DNA of 40,053 bases. Source: an uncultured Bacteroidales bacterium (GTDB taxonomy: Bacteria; Bacteroidota; Bacteroidia; Bacteroidales; UBA932). Of this stretch, positions 25,192 through 33,735 are shown piece after piece. The notes beneath the pieces were generated by a model. It was not told the origin of the DNA and did no database searches. It saw only the letters and a program-made list of their open reading frames with translations. The stretch's first letter is position 1. Each line of letters opens with the position of its first letter. The position numbers and the translations under genes are program-made. The stretch is taken from contig CAMJJZ010000006.1 of the NCBI GenBank assembly GCA_946406275.1, positions 1 to 40,053 on the forward strand. The letters are read 5' to 3'.

Positions 25192-26271
25192 ATGGCTGAG
25201 GCGAAGAGCATAGAATCCCTGTCGCTGTTTTTTACGGCAGGCGCGGCGGCGGGATCACTCCTTGCCGGCTCTTCCGCGGGGTACGTCTGCGCCATACTCC
25301 TGCCCCTTGCGGCTCTCCCCTATTTCCTCCGTGAAAAAATCCTGAAAACCAATGCCAAGGCCATTGGGGCGCTGTTTTGCATCACCTTCCTGGCCCTTGG
25401 GATGTTCTGCGCCCTCAACGCCTCAATGATTCCAAAAACCGGCGGCAATCCGCTCACGGATTTTGCCGCGGAATGCGCAGAAAAACTAAAAACTGTGATT
25501 GCCGGCATACCGTTCAAAAGCAGCGGAACCGCGCCGCTCCTGCAGGCGCTGTTCACCGGGGACCGCAGCGCCCTGCCGCCGGAGCTCACAGCGGCTTTCC
25601 GGCGTAGCGGCGCCTCCCACATCCTGGCCCTTTCCGGGCTCCACATGGGAATAATCTACATGGTATTTGACAGGCTGTCCAAAGTGCTTGGCCGCTCCCC
25701 CGCCGCCAGGTACGTGAGGTTCGCCGCAATGATCCTTGCCGCCGGCTTCTTCACCATAATGACCGGCGCCTCGCCGTCCATTGTGAGAGCCTTCCTTTTC
25801 ATACTCATCAACGAAGTCCTAACGCTCACGGCAAGGCCGCGGAAGGCCGTGAGGGTGCTATGCCTTGCCCTCCTGGTGCAGCTGGTGCTGCAGCCGGAGG
25901 TTATATCCACACTTGGCTTCCAGCTCTCCTACCTTGCCATGGGAGGCATTTTCATCCTGTATCCCGTGATGGAAAAATGGTACCCGGAGAGCAGAAGCCC
26001 GCTTCGCCGGGTATGGAAAAGTGCCGCGCTGGCAATTAGCTGCCAGGTATTCACCGCCCCGCTGGTGTGGCTCCGCTTTCATACCTTCCCCCGCTACTTC
26101 CTCCTCACCAACCTCATGGCGCTGCCGCTCACAACTGTCCTTATGACATCGGCCTTGATTACAATAACGCTGGCGGCAGCCGGGATGGCGCCGGAGGTAC
26201 TTGTGAATATTACAGACTGGATCTGTTCCCTCCTCACGGGAACGCTGGAGATTATTGCTTCCTTACCGTAA
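25192..26271 (+). CDS. ComEC/Rec2-core membrane protein, short form
   Basis: A roughly 359-residue polytopic membrane protein matching the Competence domain of ComEC, the inner-membrane DNA-uptake channel. Signature segments are FTGDRSALPPEL, RRSGASHILALSGLHMGI, MTGASPSIVRAFLF and TLGFQLSYLAMGGIF. Both the N-terminal OB-like DUF4131 part and the C-terminal metallo-beta-lactamase domain of full ComEC (about 700 residues) are reduced or absent. Short ComEC-core proteins occur in Bacteroidota; whether they import DNA is unclear. The ATG at 25192 is chosen because the -7 element at 25149-25156 would exclude earlier starts; TTG at 25183 is an alternative. The 3' end overlaps apbE by 20 bases. Confidence 0.8.
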   Translation: MAEAKSIESLSLFFTAGAAAGSLLAGSSAGYVCAILLPLAALPYFLREKILKTNAKAIGALFCITFLALGMFCALNASMIPKTGGNPLTDFAAECAEKLKTVIAGIPFKSSGTAPLLQALFTGDRSALPPELTAAFRRSGASHILALSGLHMGIIYMVFDRLSKVLGRSPAARYVRFAAMILAAGFFTIMTGASPSIVRAFLFILINEVLTLTARPRKAVRVLCLALLVQLVLQPEVISTLGFQLSYLAMGGIFILYPVMEKWYPESRSPLRRVWKSAALAISCQVFTAPLVWLRFHTFPRYFLLTNLMALPLTTVLMTSALITITLAAAGMAPEVLVNITDWICSLLTGTLEIIASLP

Positions 26272-27277
26272 AGCCCGGTGAGAGCCAGGTTTGCATGGAA
26301 CCGTCCGGTGCCTGGAACACAAGACAGCCCTCTATGGAGGGATCCCCAAGAATATGCTCCTGCGCCCTTTCCAGGCCTATAACCATGCACCAGGTGGCAA
26401 GGGCATCCGCATCTGCGGAACTCACTGAACTCACAATGCTGGCGCTAAGAAGATTGTGCTCCACCGGGTAGCCGGAGACGGGGTTTATGGTATGGGCGTA
26501 CTTGTGGCCGTCGCGGATGTAGAACTTGCGATAATTGCCGGAAGTGACTATGCCGGAGGGCTTTCCGGCGGACACCCAGACGGTTTCCATGGGGCGTTTC
26601 TCCTCCGTGGGATTGTCTTCCGGGCGGTCTATGCCCACCGCCCACGGCTGGCCGTTAGGGTTAAGCCCGTCGCACCAGATTTCGCCAATGTCTACCAGCA
26701 TGTCCCTGACGCCAATGGAATAGAGGTATCGGGCCACCTGGTCACAACTGTAACCCTGCGCTATAGCATTGTAATTGAGGCGGGGATTTCCAAGATCCGC
26801 AGGGTCCAGGACGCCGTCCTTTACCGGCAGCTCCGCGGGGAGAAGGCGCATTCCGCAGCTCTGGAGCAGGTCCTCTATCTCCTGGGCCGATGGGAATTCG
26901 CTGCTGCGGAACCCGAAGCCCCAGGCATCGTACAACGGGCCTGCTGCAAAGTCCAGGGCACCGCCGGAGCGCTTCCACAGCTCATACCCCATCCTGTACA
27001 TTTCCAGGAACATGGGAGTGGGACTTATCTTTTCCCCCGCATTGAAGCGGGAAATGAGGGAATTCCTGTTGTAGCCCGAGAGAGTAGTGTCTATTCCCGT
27101 CAGGATAGCATCTATGCTGTCCTTTACGGCCTCTGCCGGAAGGGATACTCCTGCAGTGTTGTATTTGACGGTGTAGGTCCCGCCCTGGGCATAGCCCGAA
27201 ATCTGCACGTAACGGCCCCTGCCGCCGGAACATGACGCCATAAGTAGCATTGCAGCAAGTATGACCCACTTTCTCAT
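26252..27277 (-). CDS. apbE: FAD:protein FMN transferase (ApbE), lipoprotein
   Basis: A 341-residue periplasmic lipoprotein (signal MRKWVILAAM, lipobox MASC with Cys16) that attaches FMN covalently to threonines of proteins such as NqrB, NqrC and RnfG. Conserved segments are YNAIAQGYSCDQVARYL, MLVDIGEIWCDG, WAVGIDRPE, HTINPVSGYP and SADADALATWCMVIG. No Rnf or Nqr genes are in the window. The frame extends upstream to 27559, but 27277 gives the lipoprotein signal and follows a -7 element; the extension would run through the next gene's promoter. Its stop lies inside the end of the convergent ComEC-like gene. Confidence 0.92.
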   Translation of the reverse strand: MRKWVILAAMLLMASCSGGRGRYVQISGYAQGGTYTVKYNTAGVSLPAEAVKDSIDAILTGIDTTLSGYNRNSLISRFNAGEKISPTPMFLEMYRMGYELWKRSGGALDFAAGPLYDAWGFGFRSSEFPSAQEIEDLLQSCGMRLLPAELPVKDGVLDPADLGNPRLNYNAIAQGYSCDQVARYLYSIGVRDMLVDIGEIWCDGLNPNGQPWAVGIDRPEDNPTEEKRPMETVWVSAGKPSGIVTSGNYRKFYIRDGHKYAHTINPVSGYPVEHNLLSASIVSSVSSADADALATWCMVIGLERAQEHILGDPSIEGCLVFQAPDGSMQTWLSPGFTVRKQ

Positions 27278-27295
27278 ATTGGCAAGAAATTTGTG

Positions 27296-27303
27296 CAAAT
27301 TTA
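27296..27303 (-). promoter_or_regulatory. -7 element of apbE
   Basis: TAAATTTG on the minus strand ends 19 bases before the apbE ATG. No consensus -33 is visible. The divergent gene at 27345 has only a weak GATATTTG (27316-27323). Confidence 0.45.
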
Positions 27304-27344
27304 TCCAAAAATTACGATATTTGCAGTCTATACGCGCATTTAGA

Positions 27345-28283
27345 ATGAAAAAACTGTCCATATACCTTGCAGCCCTTATATGCCTCACCATGGCCTGGTC
27401 CTGCAAAGACGATGAAGATACAACCAGCATCTCTTCTCTCACCGGTCTTTCCATGGAAGGAGATGTGGCATTCGTAGCAAAGGGAGACACCCAGCATATC
27501 ACGCTCAACGTCTCCAAACTCAAATCCACCTCCGGCACTCTCCCCGAGACCATCGGCATCTACTATCAGGTAAATACCGCCAAAAGGGACACCCTCACCA
27601 AGGATATAAAGAAAGACCCCAACTTCACAATCAATTACAAGGTCGACACCCTGGGTTTCTATACCCTCACGGCCTATGCGTTTGACAAGACCAGCCAGAC
27701 TTACAGTTCCTCCGCCACCACAAGTTTCCGTGCCATAGATCCCAAAACCGCCCTCACGGGCTTTTCCGGGATGGCTCCAACAGGCAAAAAGTATATCGAA
27801 AAGAGCATCGGCGGGCTCACATGGATGGCCCAGAACCTGTATGAGACCACTGCTGGCCTGTCCTATGAGAGCTGCGGAGTAATGGATTCCGTATTTGGCC
27901 GGTACTACACTTACGAGGAAGCCCTCACGGCATGCCCCGACGGCTGGCGCCTTCCCACCCAGGCAGAATGGGATGCCCTCGGAACAGATGCCGGCGCCCT
28001 CATGGTAAACGCCCTGTTCCTTGACAGCCCCCTCTGGAGCTACAGCAAGGAAGTTGACATAACCAACGCCAGCGGTTTCAACGCAATCCCCACAGGCTAC
28101 ATTGACCGTACGGGCGGTGTAAGCTCCAACAGCGGAGACAAAGAATACGCCATCTTCTGGACCGCCGATGCAAAAGACGCATCCCTGGCCCACTACCGCT
28201 ACATCTTTGGGACCAACCCGGTGGTACAAAAAGGCGAAGGAAGCAGAACTTCCCTCGCCCTCAGCGTCCGCTGCGTGAAATAG
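27345..28283 (+). CDS. FISUMP-domain lipoprotein
   Basis: A 312-residue predicted lipoprotein (MKKLSIYLAAL..., lipobox AWSC, Cys20). The N-terminal third (about 30-140) is beta-rich and Ig-like. The C-terminal part (about 165-312) is the Fibrobacter succinogenes major paralogous domain: GLTWMAQNLYET, GRYYTYEEALTACPDGWRLPTQAEW, NASGFNAIPTGYIDRTG and a final LSVRCVK. The domain is common in surface proteins of Bacteroidota and Fibrobacteres; its ligand is unknown. ATG 27345 is preferred because it yields the signal peptide. Its stop is one base from that of the convergent LolA-like gene. Confidence 0.85.
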   Translation: MKKLSIYLAALICLTMAWSCKDDEDTTSISSLTGLSMEGDVAFVAKGDTQHITLNVSKLKSTSGTLPETIGIYYQVNTAKRDTLTKDIKKDPNFTINYKVDTLGFYTLTAYAFDKTSQTYSSSATTSFRAIDPKTALTGFSGMAPTGKKYIEKSIGGLTWMAQNLYETTAGLSYESCGVMDSVFGRYYTYEEALTACPDGWRLPTQAEWDALGTDAGALMVNALFLDSPLWSYSKEVDITNASGFNAIPTGYIDRTGGVSSNSGDKEYAIFWTADAKDASLAHYRYIFGTNPVVQKGEGSRTSLALSVRCVK

Positions 28284-28284
28284 A

Positions 28285-28809
28285 TTACCGTAAATCAGTT
28301 ACGATATAATCCTCAGGAAGCGATTTCACATCCACAGTGAAGTCGCTTTTTCCTTCCTTGGCGCTGAACTTTATACCCGTAAGAACGAAGCGGGCTTTGG
28401 TGTCATCGTCCAAAGTAAGGGTGATGTCCATCGAATCCTTATCCGAGGAATTGACCTTGATGCGGTCCAGATAGTTCCTGTAGGAGCCTATGAAAAGGGC
28501 GGGGTTGGTGAACATGTCTTCCTTCTCCACATTTTCAACAACGGCCTCGCGGGCCTCAGGGTCCACGCTCAGGCGGGTTTCGCCGTCGCTGGTGACCTTG
28601 ATTCCAAGGCCATCCATCACGTAGCAGTTATCTTCTACCATCACGTCACCATCCGTGACGGGGGTGAAATCACCGCCCTCACGGGAAAGGCTGTATGTGT
28701 AGTGGAACGTTGCGCGGCTGTCCTTAACCTTGTCCAACATCTTGATGCCCTGGGCCTGGAGACCCAAGGTGAGGGACAGGGTTAAGAGAGCTGTTATTAT
28801 CCTTTTCAT
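28285..28809 (-). CDS. LolA-like outer-membrane lipoprotein carrier
   Basis: A 174-residue secreted protein (signal peptide ending LQAQ) of the LolA/LppX-like half-barrel fold, which carries lipoproteins across the periplasm. Support comes from length, the beta-rich alternating pattern (TFHYTYSLSREGGDF, CYVMDGLGIKVTSDGETRLSV, a late DVKSLPEDYIVTDLR) and its position directly after ftsK, the usual site in Bacteroidota. Its ATG overlaps the ftsK TGA (ATGA). Pairwise similarity to proteobacterial LolA is low, so it is left without a symbol. Confidence 0.75.
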   Translation of the reverse strand: MKRIITALLTLSLTLGLQAQGIKMLDKVKDSRATFHYTYSLSREGGDFTPVTDGDVMVEDNCYVMDGLGIKVTSDGETRLSVDPEAREAVVENVEKEDMFTNPALFIGSYRNYLDRIKVNSSDKDSMDITLTLDDDTKARFVLTGIKFSAKEGKSDFTVDVKSLPEDYIVTDLR

Positions 28810-31190
28810 TGTTGTTGTTGCAAGAAGGGTCTTAGTTTCTCTTCCAGTTCCGCAAGGTCCTTCACAAGAACCTCGCGGGGCTTTGCACCGTTCTGGGGGC
28901 CTACAATGCCTGCGGCTTCCAGTTGGTCCATCACTCTACCTGCTTTTGCATATCCCATGCCAAGACGGCGCTGCAGGTCAGAAGTTGAGCCTCTCTGGTT
29001 GATAACTATCATGCGGGCGGCTTCTTCGAAGCGCTCGTCAATGGCCTTCATGTCCACCATTCCGCCGGAGCCGTCGTCCCCTTCCGGTGCGGGAGGTTCA
29101 GGCAGGTAGAACGGCGTATTGTAACTCTTCTTATAACCAATTTGGCTTCCCACGGCCTTGGTAAGGTCCACAATCTCATCGTTGCCTATGAAGGCGCACT
29201 GGACCCTTTCCATCTCAACGCCACTGTACAGCAGCATGTCTCCGCGGCCGATGAGCTTGTCTGCTCCCGGCTGGTCCAGGATGGTTGCGGAGTCTATCCT
29301 GGAGGTGACGCGGAAGGCTATCCTCATAGGGAAGTTGGCCTTGATGAGGCCGGTAATGACGTCCACCGTAGGACGCTGTGTGGCCAGGATTACGTGCAAG
29401 CCTGCCGCACGGCCCTTCTGGGCCAGGCGGATTACGGACGTGGTTATGCTGCGGGCCATGGCCTTGGATTCCGGACCGGCGCCCACGGACATGGTGAGGT
29501 CTGCGTACTCATCTATCACAACCACTATGTACGGGAGGAAATGATGGCCTTCGTCGGCCCTCAGGTGGTGCTCCTTGTACTTCTGGTTGTATAGCTTGAT
29601 ATTGTTTACAAGCGCCTTGGAGAGGAGCTCGTAACGGTTGTCCATCTCCACGCACAGGGACTGTAGCACGGCGGCGGCGTCCTTGGCGTTCTTCACAATG
29701 GCGCGGTCTTTTTCTTCCTGCTCGCTGGTGGCGCCGGGAAGCACTGCCAGGAAGTGGTGCAGGAGGGATCCGTAGGCGGAGAATTCCACCATCTTGGGGT
29801 CCACGAACACGAACTTGAGCTCCGACGGGTGCTTGGAATACAGCAGCGAAGCAACTATCACGTTAAGGCCCACGGACTTACCCTGCTTGGTGGCACCGGC
29901 AACCAGAAGGTGCGGGGCGTCGGCAAGGTCGAATACCTTCACGTCCTGGGAAATGGTGTAGCCAATTGCCACGGGGAGTTCCGCCTTGCTTTCCCGAAAG
30001 GCCGGGCTGTTCAGGAGGGCCTTCAGAGGGACGATGGAGGATTTGTCGTTGGCCACCTCTATGCCCACGGAGTCCGACAGAGTGGTGATGCGGACGCCGC
30101 GCGCGTTGAGGGCGATAGCAATATCGTCCTGAAGCTGACGTATGGTGGAGATTTTAACGCCGGGGGCCGGGTAAACCTTGTACAGGGTAACCGTGGGGCC
30201 TACTATGGCCGTAACGTCCGCCAGCTGGACCTTGTAGTTGGCCAGGGTTGCGCGGATCTTGTTGTTGTTACGGGAGAGCTCGTCCTGAGAGACCTCGTGG
30301 CGGGCGTTGGCGTAATCTCCGAGTATGTCGATGGACGGGACCTTGTAGTACGGAAGGCCGTCCGGCGGATCCAGGCGGTTGTCGATGGGTTTGAGCGGCT
30401 CCTTCACCTCCTGCTCCAGGGTATCGTCCGTAACCACGGTAATCCCCGGCTCTTCTTCCTCCTTCTTCTCCCTCTTCTTCCTTTCCTTCACCGGCTTTTC
30501 ATCTTCCTCTACCTCTTCCAGATCCTCTTCCTCCCCTTCCTCAGGCGCCGGCGTGTTGTACACGTACACCGGCTCCGGCTCAACCACGGGTTCCGGTTCA
30601 ATCACAGGCTCCTCCGGTTCCGGCTCCACGCGTTTGCGGCCCATGATCCAGTCGCTGAACCTCCTACTCATGCAGTACAGCCAGGCAATCACAAGCACAA
30701 GCAGGATACAGCCGGTGACTATGATGCCAAGGCTGGAGAAGGCATTCACCAGCGCGGTGCCGCAGCGGCCGCCGAGGCCACCGCCGAAGATGTATTCCTT
30801 ACCAATGACGATTCCAGCATACGCGAGTATCCAGGAAAGGAGGAAAGTAAGCGTGAGAAGGCCGTAGAAGGCCTTTTTGAGGTTAATCTTGGACTGTGAC
30901 CAGAGGAGCTTTATGCTCCAGAGGATGAAGAAAAGGACTATGCAAAGGGCAGCTACGCCAAAGGAATCCGTGACCAGGAACTTGCCCAGGGAGAAGCCGC
31001 TGGTAGAGGCGGCGTTTACCACCTCCGTTCCGGGGACATGACTCTGGTCTACCTTCCAGGAAGTAAGGTATGAGACCACGGATACCGTCATCCAGACGGT
31101 GAGGATGAGCACAACAGCAATGCCGGCATAGCGGATGCCGGTGCGCTTGCGGTCGTCCAGACGGGCGTTTATCTTTTCCCTAAGACTCAT
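28806..31190 (-). CDS. ftsK: DNA translocase FtsK
   Basis: A 794-residue septal motor that pumps DNA during division and activates XerCD at dif. Four transmembrane segments lie at about 22-42, 78-97, 107-130 and 152-172. A Glu/Pro/Lys-rich linker spans about 186-250, then the alpha/beta motor follows: Walker A GATKQGKS (432-439), Walker B-like IVVVIDEYADL and ILATQRPTVDVITG. The winged-helix gamma domain is at about 735-785 (RGSTSDLQRRLGMGYAKAGRVMDQLE). It overlaps both the DUF4290 gene upstream and the LolA-like gene downstream by four bases. XerD is encoded 7 kb away. Confidence 0.96.
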   Translation of the reverse strand: MSLREKINARLDDRKRTGIRYAGIAVVLILTVWMTVSVVSYLTSWKVDQSHVPGTEVVNAASTSGFSLGKFLVTDSFGVAALCIVLFFILWSIKLLWSQSKINLKKAFYGLLTLTFLLSWILAYAGIVIGKEYIFGGGLGGRCGTALVNAFSSLGIIVTGCILLVLVIAWLYCMSRRFSDWIMGRKRVEPEPEEPVIEPEPVVEPEPVYVYNTPAPEEGEEEDLEEVEEDEKPVKERKKREKKEEEEPGITVVTDDTLEQEVKEPLKPIDNRLDPPDGLPYYKVPSIDILGDYANARHEVSQDELSRNNNKIRATLANYKVQLADVTAIVGPTVTLYKVYPAPGVKISTIRQLQDDIAIALNARGVRITTLSDSVGIEVANDKSSIVPLKALLNSPAFRESKAELPVAIGYTISQDVKVFDLADAPHLLVAGATKQGKSVGLNVIVASLLYSKHPSELKFVFVDPKMVEFSAYGSLLHHFLAVLPGATSEQEEKDRAIVKNAKDAAAVLQSLCVEMDNRYELLSKALVNNIKLYNQKYKEHHLRADEGHHFLPYIVVVIDEYADLTMSVGAGPESKAMARSITTSVIRLAQKGRAAGLHVILATQRPTVDVITGLIKANFPMRIAFRVTSRIDSATILDQPGADKLIGRGDMLLYSGVEMERVQCAFIGNDEIVDLTKAVGSQIGYKKSYNTPFYLPEPPAPEGDDGSGGMVDMKAIDERFEEAARMIVINQRGSTSDLQRRLGMGYAKAGRVMDQLEAAGIVGPQNGAKPREVLVKDLAELEEKLRPFLQQQQ

Positions 31191-31846
31191 TTTTTCTTCT
31201 TCTTGTAGCCACGGTTATATTTGCCGCCCTTGTTCTGGAAGCCGAGGTTCATGCCCGGACGGGAGAACTGGGCGTCGGAAGATATCTTGGAAAGCTGAAT
31301 TCCTTCAGGGACGTTGATACGGCCGCCGGAGAGGCGGTGGATATCGGCAAAGATTGTCTCGTCCGCCACGGTGTCCTTGTTCCAGATGAGGTACTGCTGC
31401 CTCATGTAGATGGCCAGGGAGCGGATCATGGCGGTTTTAACCTCGCCGTCTTCCTGCTCCGCTATGAGGTTCATGATGTTCTCTATATTGCGGCCGTAGT
31501 GGCGGGCCTTGATGGGCTGTGTATTTAGCGGAATGGGATCCGGCTTGCTGGCGGCAAGCTCCGGCAGCGGCTTGGGATACGGTGAATCCACGTCCAGGTC
31601 ATAGCCGGCAATCATGAAAAGGTGGTCCCAGAGCTTCTGCTTCCAGTTTTCCTGCTGGTGAACCTGCGGATTAAGGCTTTCCATAACCTTAACCACGGCC
31701 GCGGCCTGCTCCGTACGCTTTGCCTTGTCCGGAATGTCCCTGAGCTGCTCTACCATCTTGAGCACGTTGCGTCCGTACTCCGGCATTCCCAGCTTCTCAA
31801 CCTCCGTGTTATAGTATAATTTGATGGTATTTTCGCTTGCTTCCAT
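31187..31846 (-). CDS. DUF4290 domain-containing protein
   Basis: A 219-residue cytoplasmic protein with no signal peptide, matching DUF4290, a family restricted to Bacteroidota. Typical segments are LYYNTEVEKLGMPEYGRNV, QENWKQKLWDHLFMIAGYDLDVDSPYP and YGRNIENIMNLI. The C-terminus ends in a basic tail (YNRGYKKKKK) that could bind nucleic acid. It heads the operon with ftsK and the LolA-like gene, sharing an ATGA overlap with ftsK. A role in division or chromosome segregation is possible from context only. Confidence 0.88.
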   Translation of the reverse strand: MEASENTIKLYYNTEVEKLGMPEYGRNVLKMVEQLRDIPDKAKRTEQAAAVVKVMESLNPQVHQQENWKQKLWDHLFMIAGYDLDVDSPYPKPLPELAASKPDPIPLNTQPIKARHYGRNIENIMNLIAEQEDGEVKTAMIRSLAIYMRQQYLIWNKDTVADETIFADIHRLSGGRINVPEGIQLSKISSDAQFSRPGMNLGFQNKGGKYNRGYKKKKK

Positions 31847-31867
31847 AGACTCTTAATTACATTAAGG

Positions 31868-31875
31868 CAAAGATA
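31868..31875 (-). promoter_or_regulatory. -7 element of the DUF4290-ftsK-LolA operon
   Basis: TATCTTTG on the minus strand ends 22 bases before the ATG at 31846. The -33 position is not a good TTTG. It lies back to back with the promoter for the E2-like gene. Confidence 0.5.
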
Positions 31876-31882
31876 AGGATTT

Positions 31883-31913
31883 TTTGTCAATTGCTATATT
31901 TTTTCTACATTTG
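31883..31913 (+). promoter_or_regulatory. Promoter of the E2-like acyltransferase gene
   Basis: TTTG (31883-31886), a 19-base spacer and TACATTTG (31906-31913) match the Bacteroidota consensus exactly. The leader to the ATG at 31942 is about 24 nt. Confidence 0.78.
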
Positions 31914-31941
31914 CTCCTGAAACTTAAACCGTACTCCCCAT

Positions 31942-32835
31942 ATGTTTGGACTTAGACCGGATGGAAAACAGGTCAAAGACGTAGACCCCATCCAGCGGAT
32001 TATGCCGCATATCATGAAGCACAGGCACGACTCGCAGAACCTCACAAGCTACGACGTCCCGTGCGAACCCTTCGACGCATTCATCAAGCAGGAACTGGCA
32101 GAAGGCTCATCGTACAACTATATGCACATTGTGATTGCCGGAATAGTGCGACTTACGGGCCTGTTCCCCCGCATCAACCGTTTCATCATGAACGGCCGCA
32201 TATATAACCGCAACTCAATCCAGGTGTCCTTCGTGGTGAAGAAAGGCCTCAGCGCCGATGCCGCAGACACCACCGTCAAAATCGACTTTACCGGCCAGGA
32301 AACCATAGCAGAAGTACGTGACAAGGTGAACGCCGCCATCATGGCCAACAACAACATGGACGCCAACAACGGCACGGACAAACTCGCCCGCCTCATCACC
32401 TTCACGCCCAACTTCCTCATATCCTTCTTGGTGGGGACGATAAAGTTCCTGGACAAGCACGGAATGCTTCCGGCGGCTATCCTGAGGGTGAGCCCCTTCC
32501 ACACATCGGCCTTCGTGACCAACCTCAAATCCATTAAGGGACCGTCCATTTTCCATCACCTATATGACTTCGGCACCACGGGTCTTTTCTTCGCGATGGG
32601 AAAAGAGGCCATGGTACCGGTAGTTTCCGGTAAGGAAATCGTTATTGGCAAGCGCATGCCCATGCAGATTGTGACAGACGAGCGCTTCTGCGACGGCTTC
32701 TACTTTGTTACCGCGCTGAAGAAACTCCGTGAACTGTGGAACAACCCGGCCCTCATGAAAGAGCGGTTGGAGGAACTGGCCAGTGACGTCAAAGTCATCG
32801 ACCGCCACAGCTACCGCAAGCGCAATCAGGGATAA
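31942..32835 (+). CDS. E2-like CoA-dependent acyltransferase-fold protein without catalytic His
   Basis: A 297-residue protein resembling the catalytic domain of 2-oxoacid dehydrogenase E2 subunits (chloramphenicol-acetyltransferase fold). Support comes from HIVIAGIVRLTGLFPRINRFIMNGRIYNR, the IQVSFVVKKGLS strand and a late DERFCDGFYFVTALKKL. The E2 motif is normally DHRxxDG; here it reads D246-E247-R248-F-C-D251-G252, so the catalytic His is replaced by Glu. No lipoyl or peripheral-subunit-binding domain is present, and no E1 or E3 genes are nearby. It may have lost transferase activity or use other chemistry; annotation as a dehydrogenase subunit would mislead. Its stop adjoins the queE stop with no gap. 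Confidence 0.75.
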   Translation: MFGLRPDGKQVKDVDPIQRIMPHIMKHRHDSQNLTSYDVPCEPFDAFIKQELAEGSSYNYMHIVIAGIVRLTGLFPRINRFIMNGRIYNRNSIQVSFVVKKGLSADAADTTVKIDFTGQETIAEVRDKVNAAIMANNNMDANNGTDKLARLITFTPNFLISFLVGTIKFLDKHGMLPAAILRVSPFHTSAFVTNLKSIKGPSIFHHLYDFGTTGLFFAMGKEAMVPVVSGKEIVIGKRMPMQIVTDERFCDGFYFVTALKKLRELWNNPALMKERLEELASDVKVIDRHSYRKRNQG

Positions 32836-33414
32836 TTATCTTATTCCAAGAAGTTTGTGCGTCTGGAGAGACAGGCGCCACCAGGGGTGCGACTTGATGA
32901 AGTCTATGCATTCCTGGTTTATTTTTGCGTTCTTTTCAGGGTTGCCGGTGTCGCAGGGCTGGAGGAAAAGGTGGTCGCAGGGGAAGCCGGCAAAGGACTC
33001 GATGAATCCCTCGTCAGGCTTCTGGAAGACCAGTTTGAGCTCGTTGGCGCGGGTCAAGGCCAAGCCGGCCTTGGGGCTTACTGTGATCCAGTCTATGCCA
33101 TCAGGAGCCTCTAAGGTGCCGTTTGTTTCAAGATGAAGCTTGAAGCCGGCGGCGTGGAGTGCGGAAATCAGCGAAGGGTCCAGCTGCAGAAGCGGCTCAC
33201 CGCCGGTGATGCATACACGGCGGCACTCCCCTGCCAGACGAAGGACCTCCGCGACTATTTCATCGGCAGTCATTTCCGTGAAGGAGGAGAAATCCGTGTC
33301 GCAGAAGGGGCAGGAAAGGTTGCAGCCGGAAAGGCGCAGGAACACCATGGGCGTTCCCGTCCAGAAGCCTTCTCCCTGCAGGCTCAGGAATATCTCATTT
33401 ACCCTGTACTTCAT
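32836..33414 (-). CDS. queE: 7-carboxy-7-deazaguanine synthase
   Basis: A 192-residue radical-SAM enzyme converting 6-carboxytetrahydropterin to 7-carboxy-7-deazaguanine in preQ0/queuosine synthesis. The cluster-binding motif is C31-x3-C35-x2-C38 (SGCNLSCPFCDTDF). The N-terminal EIFLSLQGEGFWTGTP and the SAM-binding CITGGEPLLQLD and LETNGT are typical of QueE. It overlaps queD by 20 bases. It is last in the recQ-MATE-queD-queE run. No QueC or QueF is in the window. Confidence 0.95.
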   Translation of the reverse strand: MKYRVNEIFLSLQGEGFWTGTPMVFLRLSGCNLSCPFCDTDFSSFTEMTADEIVAEVLRLAGECRRVCITGGEPLLQLDPSLISALHAAGFKLHLETNGTLEAPDGIDWITVSPKAGLALTRANELKLVFQKPDEGFIESFAGFPCDHLFLQPCDTGNPEKNAKINQECIDFIKSHPWWRLSLQTHKLLGIR

Positions 33415-33733
33415 AAGCGGCCATGTTCATCTCGCTCTCCCAGACCTCAACGCGGTAGGCGTTCTCCACGTTGTCGCAGATCCATTTGGCAATGTTCTCC
33501 GCCGTGGGATTGAAGTCGAAGACATCATTCAGGTTCTTATGGTCCAAAGCACCTGAAATCTTCTTCTTGATGTGGGTGAAATCCGTCACCATGCCGTCCT
33601 GGTTGAGTTTTTCGCTCTTGCAGTAGATCTTCACAATCCAGTTGTGGCCGTGCATTTCCTCGCACTTGCTCTCATAGGAAAGCATGAGGCTGTGGGCGGA
33701 AGAGATTTCCAGTCTTTTACAAACGTAGTACAT
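33395..33733 (-). CDS. queD: 6-carboxy-5,6,7,8-tetrahydropterin synthase
   Basis: A 112-residue T-fold enzyme making 6-carboxytetrahydropterin from dihydroneopterin triphosphate, the step before QueE. Zinc ligands are His14 (SSAHSL), His28 and His30 (EMHGHNW), and the catalytic Cys24 is in ESKCEEMHGH. A later ALDHKNLND holds the second catalytic His. It begins two bases after the MATE gene stop and overlaps queE, so it is translated from the same mRNA as recQ and the transporter. Confidence 0.95.
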   Translation of the reverse strand: MYYVCKRLEISSAHSLMLSYESKCEEMHGHNWIVKIYCKSEKLNQDGMVTDFTHIKKKISGALDHKNLNDVFDFNPTAENIAKWICDNVENAYRVEVWESEMNMAAYEVQGK

Positions 33734-33735
33734 AT

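Noticed and set aside
27278..27559. N-terminal extension of ApbE
   Set aside because: It overlaps the divergent FISUMP gene and would displace a clear lipoprotein signal peptide at 27277.
32836..33733. preQ1 riboswitch upstream of queD
   Set aside because: queD starts two bases after the MATE gene, leaving no leader for an aptamer.
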